From Pseudomonadota bacterium (GTDB lineage Bacteria > Pseudomonadota > Alphaproteobacteria > Caulobacterales > Caulobacteraceae): a stretch of 64,000 nt of DNA. The stretch covers positions 186,001-250,000 of the forward strand of contig JAIUNU010000003.1 in the NCBI GenBank assembly GCA_020161365.1, in the 5' to 3' direction. Made by a program: the position numbers and the translations under genes. A model generated the notes under the pieces. That model had not been told where the DNA came from. It saw only the letters and a list, made by a program, of their open reading frames with translations, and made no database searches. Numbering within the stretch: position 1 is the first letter of the stretch; the number at the start of each line of letters is the position of its first letter. Shown here one piece after another: positions 47,418 to 56,517 of this stretch.

Positions 47418-47467
47418 CGGCGGTTCTCCGCCTGTCTGGAGGCCAGACCTAGCAGACCAAGGTTAAG

Positions 47468-47689
47468 TTAGGCCTTCTTGACGAACTCGGTTCGCAGAAC
47501 CAGGCCCCGGACCTTGTCGACATTGGCCTCGATCTCGTCGGGGTCGCCGGTCAGGCGGATCTTCTTGACCAGCGTGCCGCGCTTGAGGGTCACCCCGCCC
47601 GAGCCCTTGACCTTCAGGTCCTTGATCAGGGTGACATTGTCGCCGTCGGCCAGGACGGCGCCGTTTGAGTCGCGGGTTTCTTCGGACAT
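47468..47689 (-). CDS. PhnA-like (alkylphosphonate utilisation operon) small protein
   Basis: A 73-residue protein with DSNGAVLADGDNVTLIKDLKVKGSGG, typical of the PhnA C-terminal domain (YjdM-like). A full PhnA also has an N-terminal zinc ribbon, which is absent here. The function is not established despite the name. An in-frame start 12 codons upstream is less likely than ATG 47689. Confidence 0.82.
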   Translation of the reverse strand: MSEETRDSNGAVLADGDNVTLIKDLKVKGSGGVTLKRGTLVKKIRLTGDPDEIEANVDKVRGLVLRTEFVKKA

Positions 47690-47841
47690 GGCCGACCTTT
47701 CGAGGTTCGGGCGGCCGCAGGGCAAACCCGTAGATTTGGTGGGGGCTTTCCTAAGCGGTGGCTGGGTTGCGCGTCAATGACCGGCGGGCGCTTGCAATTC
47801 CTGGTGGAGCTTCTAGACCTTTTATCTTGAGGAGAGCATCA

Positions 47842-48087
47842 ATGACGCCTAGCGAGCGGATCAAGTCGATGACATTACGCCAAGGCGTCGTGATCTGGCT
47901 TCTGGCGCTCGCTTTGGGCGGCGCGATACGATGGCTCGGTCGGGAATGGTCGATACCGCTGCTGGGCTTACCTGTTGATTTCTGGCGCGGATTCCTCATG
48001 ACCACCGCCGCCATACCGCCCGTCGTCGCCGTGGTCGTCCCTCTGGTCCTTGGCGCGGGAATGACACCTAAACCTACGGACAGCTGA
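47842..48087 (+). CDS. small two-helix membrane protein
   Basis: An 81-residue protein with two membrane segments: VVIWLLALALGGAI and a FLMTTAAIPPVVAVVVPLVL stretch. TTGAGGAGAGCATC before ATG 47842 is a good ribosome binding site. It lies five bases from the 3' end of xerD in convergent orientation. No family is recognised. Confidence 0.65.
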   Translation: MTPSERIKSMTLRQGVVIWLLALALGGAIRWLGREWSIPLLGLPVDFWRGFLMTTAAIPPVVAVVVPLVLGAGMTPKPTDS

Positions 48088-48091
48088 CGCC

Positions 48092-49009
48092 CTATCCCTT
48101 CCTCCGCCCCAGCGGATGCTTGGTCTGGACAATGTGCTGGAGATGCTCGCCCGCGACGTGGGTGTAGATCTGGGTCGTGGCGATGTCGGCGTGCCCCAAG
48201 AGGGTCTGGATCACCCGCAGGTCGGCGCCGCCTTCCAGCAGGTGGGTGGCGAAGGCGTGGCGCAGGACGTGGGGGCTGACCTTCTGGCGGTCGACGCCGG
48301 CGGCGATGGCCGCGTCTTCCAGGAGTTGCCCGACGCGTCGCGGCGTCAGGCGCCCCGAAGCCCCGCGCGAGGGGAACAGCCATGGACTGTCCTTCTGCCC
48401 CTTGGACAGGAAGGCCGGTCGGGCTTCCAGATAGGCCTTCACCGCCGCGCGGGCCGCGTCGTTCAGCGGCGCCAGCCGCTCCTTGCCGCCCTTGCCCTTG
48501 ACGATCAGGTAGGCGGGATCGCGCGCCAGGGCCAACAGCGGCAGGGCCAGCAGCTCGGAGATCCGCAGGCCCGAGGCGTAGATCAGCTCGATCATGCAGG
48601 CCAACCGCAGGCCCTGAGCGCTGTCCTTGGCGGAGGCCGCCGCCAGCAGCCGCTCGATCTCCTCGCGCTCCAGCACCTTGGGCAGGGGGCGGCCGGCCTT
48701 GGGCGCGGCCACGCGGCGAGACGGATCTTCGGCGCGCCAGCCCTCGCCTAGCACGAAGCGGTAGAACTGGCGCACGGCGGAACGGCGGCGGGCGGCGGTG
48801 GCGGGCGATAGGCCCCGCGCGCCGAGGTCCTGGAAATAGGCCTCGATCGTCTCGGCGTCGGCGTCGTGCAGGTCGCAGCCCGAACGGCCCAGGAAGCCGC
48901 GCGCGTCTTCCAGGTCCTTGCCGTAGGCGGTCAGGGTGTTGCGGGCGGCCGCGCGCTCGACGGCCATCATCTCAAGGAAGGCCTCGACCCAGGCCTCGCC
49001 CTGGCTCAT
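48092..49009 (-). CDS. xerD: tyrosine recombinase XerD
   Basis: A 305-residue site-specific recombinase that with XerC resolves chromosome dimers at dif. A core-binding domain occupies 1-95. The catalytic set is Arg149 (YASGLRISEL), Lys173 (KGKGGKER), His247 and Arg250 (HVLRHAF), His273 (LLGHADI) and Tyr282 (TTQIYTHV). Its start overlaps the stop of the exported-protein gene by four bases (ATGA). Closeness to XerC cannot be excluded, but the sequence fits XerD better. Confidence 0.9.
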   Translation of the reverse strand: MSQGEAWVEAFLEMMAVERAAARNTLTAYGKDLEDARGFLGRSGCDLHDADAETIEAYFQDLGARGLSPATAARRRSAVRQFYRFVLGEGWRAEDPSRRVAAPKAGRPLPKVLEREEIERLLAAASAKDSAQGLRLACMIELIYASGLRISELLALPLLALARDPAYLIVKGKGGKERLAPLNDAARAAVKAYLEARPAFLSKGQKDSPWLFPSRGASGRLTPRRVGQLLEDAAIAAGVDRQKVSPHVLRHAFATHLLEGGADLRVIQTLLGHADIATTQIYTHVAGEHLQHIVQTKHPLGRRKG

Positions 49010-50490
49010 TTGCCGTAGGCGAGGCTAAACAGCCCCTCGACGACGATGGCGCGGGCGTCAGCGTCGAGGCCGGCCTGATGCAGGGCGCGGGCGATGCGGG
49101 CGCGGTCCACCGGCGCGGGGCCGGCGACGCCGGCGTCAGCGGCGATGGACAGGGCCAGGAGCCCCGCCTCGCCCGCTCGCTTGGCTGCGCCCGCGTCGTC
49201 CAGCAGAAGCAGGCGGGCCGACTGGGCCGCCGACTTGCCCGCGTCGAAATTGTAGACCTGCCCGCGCGCGTCGGCATCCAGGGTTCCGCCCAGGCTGGCC
49301 AGCAGCAGGGCGGCGGCCTGGGCCGGGGAGCGGGCGCCGCCACTGGCTCCGCGCGACACGAGGGCGCCGAGCACTTGGTTGTCGGTCTTGCCGGAAGCCG
49401 CCGTGATCAGGGCGTCGAGGATCGCCAGGTCCGCGCCGCTAGCGCCGGGAATGCTGTCCTGCACTAGGCGAGCCCGTATCGTCTGGGCGCTGGCCAGATC
49501 ACCGGCCGCCACGGCGGCGCGGGCCATCAGCACCGGATCCTGCAGCGGACCGCCCGCCGCCGCCAGCGCCGCGATCGGGCCCGCCGAGGCCCGCGCCGCG
49601 TCGACAAAGGCTGGCAGCGTCTTGGCCTGTCGCAGGAACGCCAGGGCCGAGGCTTCGGTGGCGGTGAGGTCCGCGCCGGGCGCGACGCCCGCAAGATCGC
49701 CCGTCGCCGAAGAGGTCAGCGGCTTCAGGGCCGGCGACGCCGAGGCCACGGCCGCAGCCGATTGCACATCCAAGTTCAGGCGGCGCGACAGGGCGTAGTT
49801 GACGCCGTTTTTCAGAGAGGCCGCGCCGGGCGTGGTTCCCGCCAGCGCCGCGCCCATCAGGCGGGCGTAGTCGGCGTCCTTGGTCTGCTGCTGGGCTAGT
49901 TGGAAGGTCAGTTGGGCGGCGTCATCCTGTCCGGCCTTCAACTGGCAGAAGGCGCGCAGACGCAGCCAATAGGCGCTTCCGCGATCCACGGTCAGGGCGT
50001 CCTGCACGGCGCAGGCCTTGTCGTCCTGGCCGGTGATCAGCGCCGCCTCGGCCGCGGCCATCGACAGGGCCGAGCTGCCGGCCGCGCCGGTCGTGCGATC
50101 CAGCAGGCCATCGACGCCCCGCGCCTCACCCAGGGCGATCAGGGCCAGAGCCCGCTGGGCGCCCATCTCGATGTCGTCGCCGATCCGGGCCGGGGCGTTG
50201 GCGCCGGTCGACAGCAGCCGCCGCGCCAGATCGGCGAAGGCCGGCGACAGGCCGCGTGGTCCTCCGATGCGGGGCAGCACCTCGCGCGCCAAGTCTGGCG
50301 CGGTGTCCTTCCAGAGGTCGCCGGGCAAACCGGTATCGGCCAAGGCGCCGGAGAAATAGTCGGGCGCGGCCAGGCTCTTGACCTGAACCGCCTCCTGGGC
50401 GGCGACCAGGGTCGGCGCCGTCAGCGCGGCGGCCAGGGCGATCAGCGACGGAAAACGCAGCAATTGAGGCATGGACTGGTTATGACGCAT
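49006..50490 (-). CDS. exported alpha-helical protein, unknown function
   Basis: A 494-residue protein with a signal peptide (LLRFPSLIALAAALTAPTLVAAQEA). The mature part is alanine-rich and helical, resembling a TPR-like solenoid (SAYWLRLRAFCQLKAGQDDAAQLTF). It probably acts in the periplasm. ATG 50490 or ATG 50472 could be the start. It is translationally coupled to xerD, and is divergent from aroK with 60 bases between them. No family is assigned. Confidence 0.78.
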   Translation of the reverse strand: MRHNQSMPQLLRFPSLIALAAALTAPTLVAAQEAVQVKSLAAPDYFSGALADTGLPGDLWKDTAPDLAREVLPRIGGPRGLSPAFADLARRLLSTGANAPARIGDDIEMGAQRALALIALGEARGVDGLLDRTTGAAGSSALSMAAAEAALITGQDDKACAVQDALTVDRGSAYWLRLRAFCQLKAGQDDAAQLTFQLAQQQTKDADYARLMGAALAGTTPGAASLKNGVNYALSRRLNLDVQSAAAVASASPALKPLTSSATGDLAGVAPGADLTATEASALAFLRQAKTLPAFVDAARASAGPIAALAAAGGPLQDPVLMARAAVAAGDLASAQTIRARLVQDSIPGASGADLAILDALITAASGKTDNQVLGALVSRGASGGARSPAQAAALLLASLGGTLDADARGQVYNFDAGKSAAQSARLLLLDDAGAAKRAGEAGLLALSIAADAGVAGPAPVDRARIARALHQAGLDADARAIVVEGLFSLAYGK

Positions 50491-50550
50491 GACGGGGCTC
50501 TCGCAAACTTGGCGCTGAGGCCTAGCCTCGTGTAAACCCGCGACCGCATC

Positions 50551-51141
50551 ATGACCGAGCTTGATCCGACTCCCGAAGCCGCCCCCGCGGCCGCCCCCAT
50601 CGTTTCCGACGAGCTCGCGCCTCTGCGCGCCAAGACGATCGTGCTGGTGGGCCTGATGGGCGTGGGCAAGTCCAGCGTCGGTCGACGCCTGGCCAATGTG
50701 CTGGGCCTGCCGTTCCGCGACGCCGACAACGAGGTCGAGGCCGCCGCTGGGCGGTCGATCTCGGAGATCTTCGCCGAGCTGGGCGAGCCCGCCTTTCGCG
50801 ACGGCGAGCGGCGCGTGATCGCCCGCCTGCTGGACGAGCCGCCGCACGTGCTGGCCACCGGCGGCGGCGCGTTCGTCAACGCCGAGACCCGCGCCCTGAT
50901 CAATGAGAAGGCCGTCTCGGTGTGGTTGAAGGCCGATGTCGAGCTTCTGGCCCGCCGAGTCTCGCGCAAGGATAATCGTCCGCTGGTGCGCGGCAAGGAT
51001 CCGGTGAAGGTGCTGACCGAGCTCGCCGAGGCCCGCTATCCGGCCTATGCCGAGGCCCAGGTCCACGTCGAGACCGGTGACACCCCGCACATGGTCGCGG
51101 TCGAGGCCATCCTGACGGCGCTTCGCCAGTCCCGGGCGTAA
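50551..51141 (+). CDS. aroK: shikimate kinase
   Basis: A 196-residue kinase of the aromatic amino acid pathway. An N-terminal tail of about 28 residues precedes the P-loop GLMGVGKSS (Lys40). FRDADNEVEAAAGRSISEIFAELGEPAFRDGE holds the shikimate-binding acidic and arginine residues, and ATGGGAFV follows. It is ten bases before aroB, which is the usual order. Confidence 0.95.
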   Translation: MTELDPTPEAAPAAAPIVSDELAPLRAKTIVLVGLMGVGKSSVGRRLANVLGLPFRDADNEVEAAAGRSISEIFAELGEPAFRDGERRVIARLLDEPPHVLATGGGAFVNAETRALINEKAVSVWLKADVELLARRVSRKDNRPLVRGKDPVKVLTELAEARYPAYAEAQVHVETGDTPHMVAVEAILTALRQSRA

Positions 51142-51150
51142 GGAGTTCCG

Positions 51151-52263
51151 ATGATCCGCACTGTCTCCGTGGGCCTGGGCGAGCGCGCCTATGACGTGGT
51201 CATCGGGCCTGGCCTGCTGGATCAGGCCGGCGACCGTGTCGCGGCCGTCCTGGGCAAGCGCAAGCGCGTCGCCGTCGTCACCGACGCCCATGTCGGCGCC
51301 CATCACGGCGAGCGCCTCTCCGCCGCGCTGCAAGGCGCCGGTATAGCCGTCGACGTGATCACCATCCCGCCGGGCGAGGAGAGCAAGAGCTTCGAGGGTC
51401 TCGCCGATCTTTCCGACCGCCTTCTCGCCCTGAACCTGGAGCGGGGCGATCAGATCGTGGCGTTCGGCGGCGGGGTCGTCGGCGACCTCGCGGGCTTTGC
51501 GGCGGCGATCTACAAGCGCGGGATCGACTTCGTGCAGGTCCCGACCACACTGCTGGCCCAGGTCGACAGCTCGGTGGGCGGCAAGACCGCCATAGACACG
51601 CCGCGCGGCAAGAACCTGATCGGCGCCTTCCACCAGCCGCGCCTGGTTTTGGCCGACCTCGACGTGCTGGCCAGCCTGCCCGCCCGCGAGCTGGCCTGCG
51701 GCTACGCCGAGATCATCAAGTACGGCCTGCTGGGCGACTTCGCCTTCTTCGAATGGCTCGAGGCCAACGTCCAGGCGGTGCTGAACCGCGATATCGAAGC
51801 GCTCGTACGCGCTGTCGGCCGCAGCGTCGAGATGAAGGCGGAGATCGTCGCCGAGGACGAGAAGGAGGCCGGCCGCCGCGCGCTTCTCAACCTTGGCCAC
51901 ACCTTCGGTCACGCCATCGAGGCCGAGATGGGCTTTGGCGACGCGCTCAAGCACGGCGAGGCTGTCGGCGTGGGCATGGCCCAGGCGTTCCGCTTCTCGG
52001 CTGCGCAAGGTCTGTGCCCCTCCCAGGACGCGGTCCGCGCAGAGGCCGCCATCAAGGCCGCCGGCCTGCCGACGACCCTCGCCGACGTTCGTCCGGAGCC
52101 TTTCAGCGCTGACGCCCTAATCGCCCACTGCGGTCAGGACAAGAAGGCCGAGGGCGGTAAGCTGACCTTTGTGCTGGCGCGCGGCATCGGCGATGCGTTC
52201 GTGGCCAAGGATGTGGATCGGGAAGCGCTGCGGGCGTTCCTGCTGAGCGAGGGCGCGGCCTGA
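51151..52263 (+). CDS. aroB: 3-dehydroquinate synthase
   Basis: A 370-residue NAD- and zinc-dependent enzyme that forms 3-dehydroquinate from DAHP. Motifs are [61 protein letters not shown], and [12 protein letters not shown] with zinc-site histidines. AAGGAGTTCCG precedes the ATG. It follows aroK as an operon. Confidence 0.96.
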   Translation: MIRTVSVGLGERAYDVVIGPGLLDQAGDRVAAVLGKRKRVAVVTDAHVGAHHGERLSAALQGAGIAVDVITIPPGEESKSFEGLADLSDRLLALNLERGDQIVAFGGGVVGDLAGFAAAIYKRGIDFVQVPTTLLAQVDSSVGGKTAIDTPRGKNLIGAFHQPRLVLADLDVLASLPARELACGYAEIIKYGLLGDFAFFEWLEANVQAVLNRDIEALVRAVGRSVEMKAEIVAEDEKEAGRRALLNLGHTFGHAIEAEMGFGDALKHGEAVGVGMAQAFRFSAAQGLCPSQDAVRAEAAIKAAGLPTTLADVRPEPFSADALIAHCGQDKKAEGGKLTFVLARGIGDAFVAKDVDREALRAFLLSEGAA

Positions 52264-52350
52264 AAATGCGCAGACGGGATTGGCTAAACAGAGTCGCCCG
52301 TCCAAGTTGAGCCGGGGCATGCGTCGGAGTCGGCGCGCCAGGGGCAAGGC

Positions 52351-52971
52351 ATGAGCGCGTTCGAGTTCTTCTTCAGTTTCTACGGGCTGCTGTTGGGCCT
52401 GTCCGTCGGCGTGCTCGCCACCGGGACGGCGCGCGCGTTCAAGCACCGCAAGGCCCAGCCCGTCGGCTGGCTGACGCCGCTACTGGCGATGTTCGTGGCC
52501 CTGGACGTCGCGACATTCTGGGAGAGCGCCTGGGTCAATTACCGCGCCCTGCCCTTCAGCTATGGCCTACTGATCGGCGGCATGGTTGTGGCGGCGACCT
52601 ACTTCATCGCCGCAGCGCTGGTGTTTCCCGACGATAGCGACCCCAAGGCGCCGCTCGACGAGCACTTCTGGGCCAACAAGCGTGCGATCCTAGGGCTGCT
52701 GATCCTCGCAAACCTGCTCGGCGTCTGCGGGCAATTGGCGGTCAACATGACGCGGGAGAGCGGCCTGGTTCTGGCGATCAACTACGCCCTGAACCTGGCG
52801 ATCTATGTTGTCTTGGTCGGCGGCGCGGCCTTGACCAAGCGGCGCTGGTTGTTCGGCGCCCTGATCGGCCTGCACACCGCGCTCTACGTGGTGATCGCGG
52901 TGCTGTCTGTCATCAATCCTCCGCTTCCGGACACGCCGCTGGGCAAGGCGCAGGCTGAAGCGACTCCTTGA
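52351..52971 (+). CDS. multi-pass membrane protein, unknown function
   Basis: A 206-residue protein with about six membrane segments, beginning FEFFFSFYGLLLGLSVGVLA. A conserved-looking KHRKAQPVGWLTP loop follows the first helix. AGGGGCAAGGC lies before the ATG. It comes 87 bases after aroB and 44 before the CorC-type gene. No family is recognised. Confidence 0.75.
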   Translation: MSAFEFFFSFYGLLLGLSVGVLATGTARAFKHRKAQPVGWLTPLLAMFVALDVATFWESAWVNYRALPFSYGLLIGGMVVAATYFIAAALVFPDDSDPKAPLDEHFWANKRAILGLLILANLLGVCGQLAVNMTRESGLVLAINYALNLAIYVVLVGGAALTKRRWLFGALIGLHTALYVVIAVLSVINPPLPDTPLGKAQAEATP

Positions 52972-53015
52972 TCGCGGGCCTCCCTAAGCGCGGCTTAGAG
53001 GGCTAGAACACCCCC

Positions 53016-54302
53016 ATGCTCACCGCCCTCCTTGGCCTCGCGCCGATCGTCATCGCCCTGCTGACCCTGTCGGCCATCTTCTCGGCCGCCGAGACGTCCA
53101 TGACCGGCGCCAGTCGGGCGCGGATGCACCAGTTGGAGCGCGAGGGCGACGCGCCGGCCAGGCGGGTCAACAAGCTGCTGTCTGACCAGGAGACGATGAT
53201 CGGGGCGGTGCTGCTCGGCAACAACCTGATCAACATCCTGGCCTCGGCCCTGGCGACCCAGGTGCTGACCACCCTGATCCCCGGGCCGTGGGGCGTGGCG
53301 GTCGCCACCGCCGCCATGACGGTGCTGGTGCTGGTGTTCGCCGAGGTCCTGCCCAAGACTCTGGCGATCGTGCGCTCCGACGACGTGGCGCGCGCCCTGT
53401 CCGGGCCCACCCTGTTCATCGTCCGGCTGTTTGGTCCGATCATCTACGCCATTCAGTGGATCGTGCGCCGTGCGCTGCGCCTGGTCGGTGTGCGGATGGA
53501 CATGGAGACCGACGTGCTGGCGGCGCACGAGGAGATCCGCGGCGCGGTCGAGTATCACCACTCCGAAGGCCTGGTCGAAGCCGGCGACCGGCGCATGCTG
53601 GGCGGGGTGCTAGACCTGTCGGACATGGACGTCTCGGAGATCATGGTCCACCGCAAGTCGATGGTGCTGCTGGACGCCGACTTGCCCGCCCGCGAGCTGG
53701 TGGAGGCGGTGCTGGAGGCGCAGCACACCCGCATCCCGCTGTATCGCGAAGAACCCGACAACATCGTCGGCGTGCTGCACGCCCGCGACCTGCTCAAGGC
53801 CCTGGCCGAATGCCCGACGGGTCTGGAAGGCTTGGATATCGCCGCCATCCTGCGCGAGCCGTGGTTCATCCCGGACACCACCAACCTGAAGGACCAGCTG
53901 AACGCCTTCCTGAAGCGCAAGAGCCACTTCGCCCTGGTGGTCGACGAGTATGGCGCGCTGCAGGGTCTGGTGACGCTGGAGGACATCCTCGAGGAGATCG
54001 TCGGCGAAATCGAGGACGAGCACGACACGACGTTGGACGGGGTGCGCCGCCAGGCCGACGGCTCGGTCAATGTCGATGGCCATGTCACGGTCCGCGACCT
54101 CAACCGCGCCATGGACTGGCGTCTGCCCGAGGGCGAGGCGGTGACGATCGCCGGCCTGGTTATCCACGAAGCTCAGATGATCCCCGAGCCGGGGCAAACC
54201 TTCATCTTCCACCGGCACCGGTTCCAGGTTCTGCGCCGGCAACGAAATCAGGTGACGGCGCTGCGGATCAGCGCGCGACTTGACGACGACAGCGACGCTT
54301 AA
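53016..54302 (+). CDS. HlyC/CorC family transporter (DUF21-CBS-CorC)
   Basis: A 428-residue inner-membrane protein. The DUF21 domain (1-150, ETSMTGASRARMHQLEREGD after the first helix) is followed by a CBS pair (about 195-320, VSEIMVHRKSMVLL; VVDEYGALQGLVTLEDILEEIVGEI) and the CorC_HlyC C-terminal domain. It is a CNNM-type protein linked to magnesium or cobalt efflux. Substrate is inferred from the family. Confidence 0.92.
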   Translation: MLTALLGLAPIVIALLTLSAIFSAAETSMTGASRARMHQLEREGDAPARRVNKLLSDQETMIGAVLLGNNLINILASALATQVLTTLIPGPWGVAVATAAMTVLVLVFAEVLPKTLAIVRSDDVARALSGPTLFIVRLFGPIIYAIQWIVRRALRLVGVRMDMETDVLAAHEEIRGAVEYHHSEGLVEAGDRRMLGGVLDLSDMDVSEIMVHRKSMVLLDADLPARELVEAVLEAQHTRIPLYREEPDNIVGVLHARDLLKALAECPTGLEGLDIAAILREPWFIPDTTNLKDQLNAFLKRKSHFALVVDEYGALQGLVTLEDILEEIVGEIEDEHDTTLDGVRRQADGSVNVDGHVTVRDLNRAMDWRLPEGEAVTIAGLVIHEAQMIPEPGQTFIFHRHRFQVLRRQRNQVTALRISARLDDDSDA

Positions 54303-54393
54303 CGTGCTACCGTGAAATCGCGGGAACCCTGTTCGGCCGAGCGCGTTTGGCCTCCTTAAGAACTCACCGGGTTCTGCGTATTGGGGGCGCGTA

Positions 54394-55989
54394 TTGGCCG
54401 TAGGGGCTGAAAGCGAGGATCGCGAAGCGCGTGACGCGGACGGCGGCGCGCGCCTGCTCCAGCTCGAACGCGAGCTGGCGGCGGAGATCGGCAAGTCCGA
54501 CACCCTGGCGCGGGTCACCGAAGCGATCGCCTCCAGCAACGATGTCGACGCCTGCGTTCAGATCGCGTTGGACGGCGCGCGCGATATCAGCGGCGCCGCC
54601 TATGGCGCCTTTTTCTACAACCAGACCGAGCCGGATGGGAAAAGCTATGCGCTGTACCGGCTCTCTGGCGCGCCACCCGAAGCCTTTGCCGACTTCCCCC
54701 CGGTTCGGAAGACACCGCTGTTCGAGCCGACGTTCGAGAACACCGGCGTTGTGCGGTCGGACGACATCACCCTCGACCCACTTTACGGCCGCAACGCCCC
54801 GCGCGCCGGCATGCCGCATGGCCATCTGCCCGTCCGTAGTTATCTGGCCATCCCCGTGGCTACGCGTCAGGGCGAAGTCCTGGGCGGCCTGCTCTTCGGT
54901 CACCCGGAGCCGGGCCGCTTCACCGTTCGGGACGAGACGCTGCTGACCGGTCTGGGCGCGCAGGTGGCCGCGACCATCGAGTCGATCAAGCTGAACGCCG
55001 ACGCGCTGGCTGAGCTGGATCACCGTCGGAAGGCCGAAGAACGGCTGAAGTTCGCGCTGGACAGCGGTCGCATGGGGTCGTGGGATCTGGACGTCGCGAC
55101 CAGGACCTATGAGGCCTCAGATCTCTGCAAGGCCAACTATGGCCGGCGACCGGAAGAGCCCTTCACCTTTGCTGACCTCGTCGCCACGATCCATCCGGAC
55201 GATCGTCCTCGAATCGTGGCCGCGATCGACAGCGCGATCCGCGACAGCGCCGACTACGATGTCGAGTACCGCGTGATCCATCCCAGCGGGGAACTACGCT
55301 GGCTTCACGCCCGCGGCCGCGCCGCTCAGACCGCCGACGACGGCGGCGTGCGGCGACTGGCCGGAGTCTCGCTGGACATCACCGAACGCAAGCGCGCTGA
55401 TGAGCGCCAGAAGCTGCTGGTCAATGAACTGAACCATCGGGTCAAGAACAGCCTGGCCACGGTGCAGTCGATCGCCGCCCAGACCCTGCGCTCCACCGCT
55501 TCGCCGGAGTTCTTTCGCGAGGCGTTCGAAACGCGCCTGATCGCATTGTCGCAGACCCACGACCTGCTGACCCGCGAAAGCTGGGAGGGCGCGAGCCTGC
55601 GCGAGGTGTTCGATGTCGAACTGCACGCGATGGCCAGCGAGGACCGGGTCAGCTTCGACTATGTCAGCGACGTGCGCCTGACGCCCAAGGCGGCCGTGGC
55701 TTTGGGCATGGGAATCCACGAGCTGGCGACCAATGCGGTGAAGTATGGCGCGTTGTCCACGCCGCTCGGCGGCGTGAAGGTGGTCTGGCGCGTGGAGCAG
55801 GATGTCCTGCGTCTGACCTGGACCGAAAGCGGCGGCCCGGAAGTGCATCCGCCCGCCCGTCGCGGCTTTGGCGCGCGACTTCTGGAAAGAGGCCTTGCGG
55901 CCGAGCTATCCGGCGGCGTCGAGCTGACCTATGATGCCTCCGGCCTCGTCTGCCACATGGCGCTGCCCCTGCGCGCCTTGGAGCCCTGA
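54394..55989 (+). CDS. GAF-PAS sensor histidine kinase, HWE family
   Basis: A 531-residue cytoplasmic kinase. GAF is at about 30-205, PAS at about 215-345, and the HWE dimerisation/kinase part at about 345-531. The phospho-acceptor histidine is in LLVNELNHRVKNSLATVQS. ATNAVKYGALS and GFGARLLERGL complete the ATPase part. The start is TTG 54394, preceded by GGGGGCG. It pairs with the receiver gene three bases downstream. Confidence 0.9.
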   Translation: MAVGAESEDREARDADGGARLLQLERELAAEIGKSDTLARVTEAIASSNDVDACVQIALDGARDISGAAYGAFFYNQTEPDGKSYALYRLSGAPPEAFADFPPVRKTPLFEPTFENTGVVRSDDITLDPLYGRNAPRAGMPHGHLPVRSYLAIPVATRQGEVLGGLLFGHPEPGRFTVRDETLLTGLGAQVAATIESIKLNADALAELDHRRKAEERLKFALDSGRMGSWDLDVATRTYEASDLCKANYGRRPEEPFTFADLVATIHPDDRPRIVAAIDSAIRDSADYDVEYRVIHPSGELRWLHARGRAAQTADDGGVRRLAGVSLDITERKRADERQKLLVNELNHRVKNSLATVQSIAAQTLRSTASPEFFREAFETRLIALSQTHDLLTRESWEGASLREVFDVELHAMASEDRVSFDYVSDVRLTPKAAVALGMGIHELATNAVKYGALSTPLGGVKVVWRVEQDVLRLTWTESGGPEVHPPARRGFGARLLERGLAAELSGGVELTYDASGLVCHMALPLRALEP

Positions 55990-55992
55990 TAC

Positions 55993-56361
55993 ATGAAGAC
56001 TCTGTCGTCCCTGAAGGTTTTGGTCGTCGAAGACGAGGCGCTGGTCTCGATGCTTGTCGAGGACATGCTCACCGATCTCGGCTGTACGATCATCGGCCCC
56101 GCCGCCGAGATCGAGGAGGCGCTGCGCCTGGCCGGTTCGGCCGACATCGACGCGGCGCTGCTGGACGTGAACCTGGGCGGCCGCCCGATCTTCCCGGTCG
56201 CCGACGCCCTGAAGGCGCGCGGTGTGCCCTTCGCCTTCGCCAGCGGCTACGGCGAGGCGGGCCTCACCGAGGACCACCGCGGGTCCACCGTCCTGCAGAA
56301 GCCGTTCCGCGAGGCTGACCTGCGCCGCGTACTGGAAGGCCTGGTTGCCCAGCTCGCCTGA
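55993..56361 (+). CDS. single-domain response regulator
   Basis: A 122-residue receiver domain without an output domain. Acid pocket VVEDEALVS (Glu13, Asp14), phosphoacceptor Asp58 (ALLDVNLGG), and Lys103 (LQKPF) are present. It starts three bases after the HWE kinase, so it is that kinase's likely partner and relays the signal to a phosphotransfer protein or target. Confidence 0.92.
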   Translation: MKTLSSLKVLVVEDEALVSMLVEDMLTDLGCTIIGPAAEIEEALRLAGSADIDAALLDVNLGGRPIFPVADALKARGVPFAFASGYGEAGLTEDHRGSTVLQKPFREADLRRVLEGLVAQLA

Positions 56362-56399
56362 GGCCCGCGGGAACGCACGTTAGTTTCAAGTCAAAGAAA

Positions 56400-56429
56400 G
56401 GGCGGCCCGCGCGATGCGGGCCGCCCTCT
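56400..56429 (+). terminator. intrinsic terminator after the response regulator
   Basis: GGGCGGCCCGC (56400-56410) and GCGGGCCGCCC (56416-56426) form a perfect 11-bp stem with a GCGAT loop, followed by TCTT. Confidence 0.88.
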
Positions 56430-56517
56430 TCGTATCTGCTGACGCTCAAGCCGCTCAAGCGCCTCCCGATCCCAAGACATGTCAGGGGATCGGGAGGGCT
56501 GTCGCGTTCAAAGCGCT

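Noticed and set aside
50491..52008. Minus-strand extension of the exported-protein frame across aroK and aroB
   Set aside because: The upstream half is antisense to aroK/aroB. The signal peptide starts at 50490 or 50472.
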